Part shown: piece by piece, positions 45,614 to 56,500 of the stretch
Numbering within the stretch: position 1 is the first letter of the stretch
Layout of the letters: each line of letters starts with the position of its first letter
Program-made: the position numbers and the translations under genes
Notes under the pieces: generated by a model
Databases searched by the model: none
What the model saw: the letters and a program-made list of their open reading frames with translations, nothing else
Told to the model about the DNA's origin: nothing
Origin: Plumapathes pennacea
Taxonomy: Eukaryota > Cnidaria > Anthozoa > Antipatharia > Myriopathidae
Direction of reading: 5' to 3'
NCBI GenBank assembly: GCA_964036295.1
Contig: OZ038462.1
Span: 8,687,767 to 8,751,766 of the forward strand
DNA: 64,000 nucleotides

Positions 45614-48600
45614 AAAGAAAAAAAGAAAAGGGATTCAACACAGACGCGCAGGACCAACCTGAGTATCAGGCCTTCTTTTGTAGATAAGGCAAACGATAAC
45701 TTGGGTAAGGCCCGTTTACACAGGCGATTTTTGTGCGATTCCAAACCGCACGTAGTGGCGATTTCATGGCGATTTGTCGCCGAGAAATCGCCTCTATTTC
45801 GAACTTGCTCGAATTTAGATGCGATTTATCGGCGATTTAGCGAGTAAAAGCTGCCTTAGCGTATCCCCCAAGGGTGGTTTGTTCCGAAAACCATGGCGGA
45901 TGAAGAGGCCAATTCAAAGTAAACCTTTCCCTGCAAGCTGAACTGCTGGCTGAGAGTAGTGAAAAAAATGTGAATATTGAAGAAGAGGAATTTCTCATAC
46001 GCCACTGCAGAGAGAAAGAACCCACGGCTTAATCCAAATTTCTCGCTGCCTTCGAAGTTTTCTTTGGCGGCGAACAAGACCACAGCAAGCAGTGCTTAAA
46101 TTTCACTCTTCTTTCGCTCGACCTACCATGTCTATGTACAAAAGTAATTGTTCTTCATAATAGCGCCATGCATTGTGCATACTGCAAAATCGCAACCAAA
46201 TCGCTACTATAAATCACAATAAAATCGCCGGTAGTTTACACGCGCGATTCGGAAATCGCGTGAAAATCGCCGCTGAAATCGCATCAAAAATCGCCTGTGT
46301 AAACGGGCCTGTAGAGCAACAGGAAAAAGAATCTAATTTGACGCAAGCTGACGTCAAATAGACCATTCTCTCAAGGTTTTGCGCGCGCAATCGAGAACTT
46401 GGGAAAAACAACAAGAAAAAGAATCCAATTTGACGAAAGCTGACGTCAAAGAGACCATTCTCTCAAGGTTTTGCGCGCGCAATCGATAACTTGGGAAAAA
46501 CAACAAGAAAATGAATCCAATTTGACGCAAGCTGACGTCAAAGAGACCATTCTCTCAAGGTTTTGCGCGCAATCGATAACTTGGGAAAAACAACAAGAAA
46601 ATGAATCCAATTTGACGCAAGCTGACGTCAAAGAGACCATTCTCTCAAGGTTGCGCGCGCGCAAACGGTAACTTGGGAAAACAACAAGAAAAAGAACCCA
46701 ATTTGACGCAAGCTGACGTCAAAGAGACCATTCTCTCAAGGTTTTTGCGCGCGCAATCGATAACTTGGGAAAAACAACAAGAAAATGAATCCAATTTGAC
46801 GAAAGCTGACGTCAAAGAGACCATTCTCTCAAGGTTGCGCGCGCGCAAACGGTAACTTGGGAAAACAACAAGAAAATGAATCCAATTTGACGCAAGCTGA
46901 CGTCAAAGAGACCATTCTCTCAAGGTTTTGCGCGCGCAATCGAGAACCTGGGAAAAACAACAAGAAAATGAATCCAATTTGACGAAAGCTGACGTCAAAG
47001 AGACCATTCTCTCAAGGTTGCGCGCGCGCAAACGGTAACTTGGGAAAACAACAAGAAAAAGAACCCAATTTGACGAAAGCTGACGTCAAAGAGACCATTC
47101 TCTCAAGGTTTTTGCGCGCGCAATCGATAACTTGGGAAAAACAACAAGAAAATGAATCCAATTTGACGCAAGCTGACGTCAAAGAGACCATTTTCTCAAG
47201 GTTTCGCGCGCGCAAACGGTAACTTGGGAAAAACAACAAGAAAATGAATCCAATTTGACGCAAGCTGGCGTCAAACAGACCATTGTCTCAAGGTTTCGCG
47301 CACCCAATCGATAACTTGGGAAAAACAACAAGAAAATGAATCCAATTTGAAGCAAACTGACGTCAAATAGACCATTCTCTCAAGGTTTCGCGCGCGCAAT
47401 CGATAACTTGAGGAAAACAACAAGAAAAAGAATCTAATTAAACGCAAGCTGACGTCAAATAGAGCATGCACGCTTCCAAGCTTGACTGGCCACAACCTTC
47501 AACTCAAGATAGTTGATGCTGAGAGCGCAGCATGAAGCATTAGCATTGAGGCCAAAGACAGTCCGCCGTGAAAGAAAGCTAATAGTTGATAGTAAAAATG
47601 GTGGAGGTAAAAATGGTAAAGGGTGCGCGCATCAAACTTTGATGCGTGGGCAACCCTGAGAAAATGGTCTATTGACGCGCGTGTGTGTTAAAGAATACAG
47701 CACGCGTTAGCGTGCTAAGTTGAGCTATAGAAGCACGCGGGAATTTGAAGAACACGATAAAAGTGTGGAGAAGCAAGACGCCCTTTTATAAGACAAGGCA
47801 AGCGATAATTTTGCAAAAACAAGAAAAAGATTCGATTTGACGCAAGTTGACGTCAAATACACGCGCGCGTGCTGTGTTGAGTTACAGTGCACGCGGAATT
47901 GGTCAGCGTTCGCCAATCAGAACGTGCGTACTATCAACTCTATCTTAGAACGAGTTATAATGCACGCGCAAAATCGTTATCGTTTAACACAGATCCACTT
48001 CGCAGCCACCCGTTTACTAGGCTCAGTCCCCGCGATCACCGACGGCTGGGGACTGAGCCTACCCGTTTACACAAATAGCAAAAATCATTATTAGCTACCG
48101 CGCATGACTTTGAGTGGTTTATGCACATGCGTGAGAAGAACATTCTCATGATAATCAAATGGACACTTCACCTGGAGCTGCTGCAGATTACTGAACAGGA
48201 AGTCTCTCAAGTTTGGCAGCAGAATCTCTCTGAGGAACGAAACAAACGATGCTACATGAAGGAAGGACGACAAATTAACACCTGTGATCCCTTTTGGGAT
48301 TAATGTTTTCAGATGGGGCGGAAGATTATTGAGTGTGCCCCCTACCCTGGTTCCAGAGGTTCCTCGCTTGTCAGTGAAGAGCGGTGAAGGCTAGGCAGAG
48401 AGCGGCAAGGTTGCGCGCGCGCAAACGGTAACTTGACGAACGGTGGCGAGGGAACCTCTGGGCGCGCGTGGTAGCAACCTCACTTCCATGCGAGTTCGAT
48501 CTCCATTGTGTTTGTCAAACATTAACCAATCAGCGACAAAGTTCAGCTGAACTCATGGAAGTAAGGTTGCTACCTCGCGCGACCGTCACCGTTCTTGCCG

Positions 48601-50484
48601 GAAAACTCTTGAAGGAGTATCATAAGGACTCTAGAACCAGGGTAGGCCACCCCCAATCACTCCCCAGAAAAAGAAAACTTACAAAGTTTCATTTCAAAAT
48701 TCTGGTTCAGGAGAAATGTGTAGGAATACTAATAACTTCGGAATTTTACCAGGTGTATATGAAAGGGTCACTGTTTTTTACCTTAGGATCGCGTTTAAAT
48801 GAAACCCTTGTGGGAAATTTTGAGTACCCTTACCCCCGGGGGACACAAATTGTCTCAAATTTCTCACCTCGTGTTCATCTCCGGTGTGTTTCGGCAGGCT
48901 CCGAGCATCATTCGTAGAATTTCCATGGCTGGTAGGAAAAATCGTAGTTTTATCGTTAGCAACCGACTAAACTGATTAGTCACATAGGGCGATCTTTTTA
49001 ACAAAGTTTGGACCGCGGTAAAGAAAGTCCTGATCTAAACAAGGTCCAAACAGTACGTACCACGGCGGTAACGTGGTATTTATAGACCGACGTCGATCCA
49101 TGTTCTAAAAATACAATTGATCCTTTGGCAAACCCTGGTTTACAGACTCTGCCTGACTTTCAATTTAGCGATAAACCAGGTCTAAGTTAAGTTTTGTTTA
49201 AAATATCGGCCCATAAGGTTTGAACCTCTATTTTGTGAAATGTTCAGTATATCGCTTACCAGGCTTTCTGATGTTCGCGGGCTCGTTTTCTGGAGCGTAC
49301 GTGTTGCATGCGATGAGACAGCCAATCACCGGCTTCAACAGAACAGGCGTGTTCCTAGAAAATAGAGCAAACCGAGGCAAGATGTGTTTTGGAAAAAGGA
49401 AAACTAGGGAAGCGTAATCCAAGAAACGAAAAACTCAGGCAAGATCTGCGTATTCCTGGAAAACAGGATAACCCTAGAGCACTACAGGATGCGTATTTCA
49501 AGAAATCCGAAGGATATGTATTCCTGGAAACGGACAAACTAAAGCCTAAAAAATGCGTGTTTCAGGAAAAGAAAGACACAAGCTTCTAAAAAAAAAAACA
49601 AAAAACAAAAAACAAAACAAAGAAACGCCATAAAAAAAGTGGCGAGTTACTGGAAAAAAGGCGAGAAGCGTGTTCTTAGAAAACCGAAAACTCTGGGACA
49701 AGTGCAGACGCTCAGACGCTCCTCACCTGGCTAATTCTTTTTGAGATGATGTTTTCTTAAACAGCTGTTCTATAAAATACAGGGTCTGTTGAGAAAACAT
49801 GAAACATTATTGGGGCTATTCCAACATACCAGGGTTCCCACTCATCAGGAAACAGCTCTGATTTTCCCTGACCTTTCACTGGCCAAAAGGATTGAAAACG
49901 ATGACTATCCATTTCATTTTCTCTTCTGATTCTGTCCATTTCTGCACACTTTGCCTGGGATTTCGATCGCAGTGCATTTGACTGCATTATTTTTAATGGT
50001 AACTTTTCGTGGTAATTGCAATACTCATATTCTTGCCAAAAACAAAATCCTTTAGCCCCTTTAGAAACCTGAATTAAAATCTCCTGGATTCAGCAGAAGT
50101 TTAGAAATTCCCTGACTTGAACAAAAAAATGACCTCGAAACCCTGGGACCCTGATACAGTGCACACCATGAAATGCCGGTTATTAGCCTTGGATTTGTGA
50201 GGCTTCAAACCGCGTATAACCGCAATTTTTCGGAGCCAGACTTTCTTGGTCTTACCGGTGTGATTTTCGGCGGAGGCTGGGGGAAAGTTAGATGCGAGTC
50301 GCGTATAATTTCCAATACAAACTGACGGAAGTCACTAAAAAACAAAAGATTGACTTCATGAGATAATGATAATGATAATAATAATAACAGCAAAACGGCG
50401 TTTGTTTAGTTTTTGAGTTATGGTCTTGTGATTGGTACTGTAATTTTCTGGATCTAGCTTTACTACTGTCAATCAAAAAACTGC

Positions 50485-50521
<37 letters not shown>

Positions 50522-53500
50522 GCAATGTATGTGTACCTGGCTTCTGGAGAGGGGTCCGTCGTAAGTGAATCGTTCAAAACGATCTGGATGAAGATAGAAT
50601 ATACAACCAAGTCATAAGGCAGGAGAGAAGGGGAGGGGAGGGGAGGGCGGGGGGAGGGGGAAGGGTGTTGATTCTTTAACTGCTAAACATGAATCTGACT
50701 CAAGCTAGAAAATACTTCCAACTTCTGAAGTGTCAAATAAGACATTAAGGTGATGAACGTTGTTATTTACCAGGAATGGGTTTTTGGGCGACGCAGTGCA
50801 GGATTGTGCCGCGGCTTGACATTCCTGAAAAAATGAAAATGAACCAAAGTCTTTAATAACATCAACTTTTGCGAAGATTTTATAGCTGTGTCGTGTCAGT
50901 TTTTAACTATTGGCAACTGACTCTTGGCCGACACAGCTGTGAAACGACTTATCTTTTGTGAATTATTGATTGGCAATCGCTTGAGACAGCTGGGTCGTGA
51001 CGTCATCACTAAAGTGACGTCATCACTATCACGGTTTGTTCCGACGGAAGGCTCGACACGTCAGCTTACACCAGTTTCACGGACTTAACCCTTTCACTCC
51101 CAAAAGTGACCAACTTCTATTTTCTCCTTCAGTTTCTCACCAGAAATATATCATACAGAAAGGAGAACTTGGCTTTTTGTGCCTTTTTCAGATGAAAACT
51201 GATTAAATCAACAATTCTCACTACATCGCTCATACAGTTCCTCCTTAAAAGGTTGGAGAATCTGCATTTTGAGCTTGGGAGTGAGAAGGTTAAGCTTCTC
51301 CACATTAACCTTAGATTGACACGTTATACGTTTTATCGCTGAGCATTTTGCATGCCACTGTATCCCTTAGCGAGCAAACTAGCCTTAGTACCCACCCCTC
51401 CCCCTTTTCTCCTCCCGCACAGCTCACCTGGTTGAAGGCGTGAAAATAACAGCTGAACACTTGCCGAATTTTGCGCCGAACAAAATCATCTCTCTTGAAG
51501 TCGAGGTTCGCAAGGCCCTGAAGAAACTGTGAAGATGCAACAAAAGGCAATACACAGTCAATCACAATCCAACACGACTGAGAAAACGAGATCAGCTTGT
51601 CAGGGCTTTGAAATATTTCTCTACTAGCCAAGGTAGGTAAAACAAGTATGGTAAGTAATAAGAATATTCACTGTTTCCTCGTTTTCATGTTGCAAAAATT
51701 TAAGTGTGGAGACCCCTGTGAGTAGTTCTTTTAATATGGGGAACACAAGAAGTGAAACACAAGAAATAACAGCACACAGGTAACAAGATAAGTCAAGTAT
51801 TCTTTTATTTTTACATTTTCAACTCAAACCCCAGATTGGGGAGCCTGTGGCCAACGGAGCAACGCTTCCAAGAGAGGTGTGCAAAATAAGCGAGAGTTAG
51901 TAAGCGCCACCATGTGCTTTTACGAAGCACATTTACAAAATTAGCACAAACGATAAAACTATGAACCAAAAAATTATAAAGCATATCGATATCAACGATC
52001 GAAACATGGTTTCTTGTCTGCTCCAAGTTTCGCGATGTTCGTTTGGTCCGGGACTGCTTGGCGGAATAACAATGAGTTGGACGTCGTCGCTTGAGGCACA
52101 GCAGGAATCTATTGAATTCAACAATCCTGTAGCTGGAATCTGGTCGCTGGCGAAGCAAGAAAAGAAGAAATAGAGTTAAATACAGGTGTGCGACTTTTGG
52201 AATATGAAATGAGTTAATACTTACATGGCTCCAGGCCAATCAAGTGTAGAAGTCCCGCTAATCCCACAACATGAAGGTACTTCAATACTTCTTGCCCGCT
52301 CTATCGGGGCCGTCGCATGTTCATCTACATTCATGCACACGCATGCAGCGAAGCAGCGGTTTCTTTCAATCATCGCCCCTCTGGAATGGCCCCGAAATGA
52401 ATTCGCCGCCCTTATATAGTGTTTTGCGAGTCAAACCAGTTTGAAACTAGTTTAACATCCCACGTGGGGTGCAAAGCGCGCGAAAAAGAAACGTGTCCAA
52501 TTGTGATTGGTTGTTGTGTGAATGGCTGATGCAATCGTTTGTGATTCGTTTTTCCGAGAGTAAGGAAAAATCCCGGGTACTGGGAAAATGTAACCAGTTT
52601 AAGCCAGTTTAACATCCCATGTGGGGTGAAAAGCGCGCGAAAAAGAGACGTCCAATTGTGATTGGTTGTTGTGTGAATGGCTGATGCAATCGTTTGTGAT
52701 TCGTTTTTCCGAGAGTAAGGAAAAATCCCGGGTACTGGGGAAAATGTAACCAGTTTAAGCCAGTTTAACATCCCACGTGGGGTGAAAAGTGCGCGAAAAA
52801 GAAACGTGTCCAATTGTGATTGGTTGTTGTGTGAATGGCTGATGCAATCGTTTGTGATTCGTTTTTCCGAGAGTAAGGAAAAATCCCGGGTACTGGGAAA
52901 ATGTAACCAGTTTAAGCCAGTTTAACATCCCACGTGGGGTGAAAAGCGCGCGAAAAAGAGACGTCCAATTGTGATTGGTTGTTGTGTGAATGGCTGATGC
53001 AATCGTTTGTGATTCGTTTTTCCGAGAGTAAGGAAAAATCCCGGGTACTGGGGAAAATGTAACCAGTTTAAGCCAGTTTAACATCCCACGTGGGGTGAAA
53101 AGCGCGCGAAAAAGAGACGTGTCCAATTGTGATTGGTTGTTGTGTGAATGGCTGATGCAATCGTTTGTAATTCGTTTTTCCGAGAGTAAGGAAAAATCCC
53201 GGGTACTGGGAAAATGTAACCAGTTTAAGCCAGTTTAACATCCCACGTGGGGTGAAAAGCGCGCGAAAAAGAGACGTCCAATTGTGATTGGTTGTTGTGT
53301 GAATGGCTGATGCAATCGTTTGTGATTTATTTTCCCGAGAGTAAGGAAAAATCCCGGGTACTAGGAAAATGTACTTTTACGGAATACGCCAATATTTACT
53401 GGAGGATAGTGTTTTTACGGACGCCGAAGCAAAACGCACTGTGCATGCGCGGCCGAACAACTTCCCGCTAAAATGTGCGACTGGGCATCCCACTCAAAGC

Positions 53501-56500
53501 CTTTGTTATTATCTAAAGTTAAACTTCCGTTGGGGTTTTTACTTAAGGACCAAAAACTCACAATCTGTAGTTTATTAGTAGTGGTAATCATTGGTGCGCG
53601 ACTTTAATTAACAATGAATAGTGGGAATAATGTTTGAAAACTCAAACTAAATAGCACGAGTGGGCAGGAAGTGTTATTTGTGGAACTTTCAAACATTACG
53701 AGCACTATTAATCGTTAATTGAATGAGAACACCAATGTTTATTGGTGAATTATACACAAGGTGAAGGAAGCCATTCCAAAGCAAAACCAACAGTCAATCA
53801 ATGTCAAACGCGCGACTTTTTATTGGATGCTGAACTAACTTCACACCGTGGAAATTTGCATAATGCAAAACTCAAGTCAACGAGGATCACTGTCTTGAAT
53901 AGCCTTCAATGAAAGACTGAGTTTACCCAGAGCTTTGCTATGGAACACGTTATGGATGAAGGTCACCGAACAGCGAAACCATAACGGCATAACTGGCTGC
54001 CGACAATTACCAAAGGGAAGAGAAATCCGGGTTACGGCAAGTCTATACAGTTTATACTTAGCGAAGATTAGAAAATGTTGAAAGTGTTGATGTTCAGTGA
54101 AAAAATTGCTTTCGTATCGTGAAACCTTCTACCCTGCGAGCAGAACCTCCTTCATAAAGTTCTGCAGAGACGCTCGGCATACTTACGAACAGGCGAGCGG
54201 CTACACTTTCACAAAGAAGCCCTTTAGTAGAAGAAACTGGATCGAAACTGGAAAAATCAACTTTGGAGGTTTTAACACTGATCACGACCTGTCGATGATC
54301 TCTTGAAATTTCAGACTCTTCCCGCTGCGGATGGCTTGGCACTTTGCTGATCTCCAAACATTAGTTGATTTCGGGCTCGTATATTTCCACTTTAATTTAA
54401 CGTTTCCGCTCCTCCCCGAATTTCTTACAGCATTTTCAGCACTCAGAGTCGATTTCCTGCGTTTGAATTCTCCAAATTAAACTCTACGGCTGTTTTGTTT
54501 ATGTTTTGGGAATCTCTCGCTCTTGGCCATCATTTTTTCTCGATGCAAAAGTGAAGCTTGCGACTTGCTTGCGTGATACCAAGTGTGCGATCAGAATTTA
54601 GTATTTTTGCATCTATATTAATATTTTTAATCTTTTAGCCTTGGATTTGTGAGGCTTCAAACCGCGTATAACCGCAATTTTTCGGAGCCAGACTTTCTTG
54701 GTCTTACCGGTGTGAGTTTCGGCGGAGGCTGGGGGAAAGTTAGATGCGAGTCGCGTATAATTTCCAATACAAACTGACGGAAGTCACTAAAAAACAAAAG
54801 ATTGACTTCATGAGATAATGATAATGATAATAATAATAACAGCAAAACGGCGTTTGTTTAGTTTTTGAGTTATGGTCTTGTGATTGGTAATGTAATTTTC
54901 TGGATCTAGCTTTACGATTGTCAATAACCGCTGGGGACCCCTGTGAGTAGTTCTTTTACTATTGGGAACACAAGAAGTGAAACACAAGAAATAACAGCAC
55001 ACAGGTAACAAGATAAGTCAAGTATTCTTTTATTTTTACATTTTCAACTCAAACCCCAGATTGGGGAGCCTGTGGCCAACGGAGCAACGCTTCCAAGAGA
55101 GGTGTGCAAAATAAGCGAGAGTTAGTAAGCGCCACCATGTGCTTTTACGAAGCACATTTACAAAATTAGCACAAACGATAAAACTATGAACCAAAAAATT
55201 ATAAAGCATATCGATATCAACGATCGAAACAGGGTTTCTTGTCTGCTCCTAGTTTCGCGATGTTCGTTTGGTCCGGGACTGCTTGGCGGAATAACAATGA
55301 GTTGGACGTCGTCGCTTGAGGCACAGCAGGAATCGATTGAATTCAACAATCCTGTAGCTGGAATCTGGTCGCTGGCGAAGCAAGAGAAGAAGAAATAGAG
55401 TTAAATACAGGTGTGCAACTTTTGGAATATGAAATGAGTTAATACTTACATGGCTCCCTGCCAATCAAGTGTAGAAGTTCCGCTAATCCCACAACATGAA
55501 GGTACTCCAATACTTCTTGCCCGCTCTATCGGGGCCGTCGCATGTTCATCTACATTCATGCACACGCATGCAGCGAAGCAGCGGATGTTTTCGCTCATCG
55601 CCCCTCTGGAATGGCCCCGAAATGAATTCGCCGCCCTTATATAGTGTTTTGCGAGTCAAACCAGTTTGAAACCAGTTTAACATCCCACGTGGGGTGAAAA
55701 GCGCGCGAAAAAGAGACGTGTCCAAATGTGATTGGTTGTTGTATGAATGGCTGATGCAATCGTTTGTGATTCGTTTTTCCGAGAGTAAGGAAAAATCCCG
55801 GGTACTGGGAAAATGTAACCAGTTTAAGCCAGTTTAACATCCCACGTGGGGTGAAAAGCGCGCGAAAAAGAGACGTGTCCAATTGTGATTGGTTGTTGTG
55901 TGAATGGCTGATGCAATCGTTTGTGATTCGTTTTCCCGAGAGTAAGGAAAAATCCCGGGTACTGGGAAAATGTACTTTTACGGAATACGCCAATATTTAC
56001 TGGAGGATAGTGTTTTTACGGACGCCGAAGCAAAACGCACTGTGCATGCGCGGCCGAACAACTTCCCGCTAAAATGTGCGACTGGGCATCCCACTCAAAG
56101 CCTTTGTTATTATCTAAAGTTAAACTTCCGTTGGGGTTTTTACTTAAGGACCAAAAACTCACAATTTGTAGTTTATTAGTAGTGGTAATCATTGGTGTGC
56201 GACTTTAATTAACAATGAATAGTGGGAATAATGTTTGAAAACTCAAACTAAATAGCACGAGTGGGCAGGAAGTGTTTTTTGTGGAACTTTCAAACATTAC
56301 GAGCACTATTAATCGTTAATTGAATGAGAACACCAATGTTTATTGGTGAATTATACACAAGGTGAAGGAAGCCATTCCAAAGCAAAACCAACAGTCAATC
56401 AATGTCAAACGCGCGACTTTTTATTGGATGCTGAACTAACTTCACACCGTGGAAATTTGCATAATGCAAAACTCAAGTCAACGAGGATCACTGTCTTGAA

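Larger units (their letters stand above)
47466..50182. other. MMS22L intron, no additional exon recognised
   Basis: Contains a diverged minisatellite unit (47838), a 42-bp hairpin insert (48019), an inverted-repeat element (48341-48647), and around 49800-50150 a dispersed-looking segment with CCCTGACCTTTCACTGGCC. The 149-codon plus-strand ORF at 48468-48917 spans one of these elements and is not supported. Confidence 0.5.
50183..54632. repeat. Tandem segmental duplication, unit 1 (4.45 kb)
   Basis: Contains an MMS22L exon (50256-50334), three more MMS22L exons (50537-51526) and the nested small-gene block 51711-54632. The right end joins at 54632-54635 to a second copy that starts at the equivalent of 50183. 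The unit-2 copy (54635-57250) is 2.6 kb because it lacks the equivalent of 50475-51710 and has fewer 157-bp repeats. Confidence 0.88.

Noticed and set aside
48468..48917. 149-codon plus-strand ORF
   Set aside because: It runs through an inverted-repeat element and intron sequence, with no domain or splice support.
50205..50334. MMS22L ending by read-through of this exon (tail LRLYAV and stop)
   Set aside because: A strong donor (CCG|GTAAGACC) lies within it at 50256/50255, and two further exons at 45560-45427 and 45100-45004 join in phase and supply a family-like C-terminus. Read-through could be a minor isoform.
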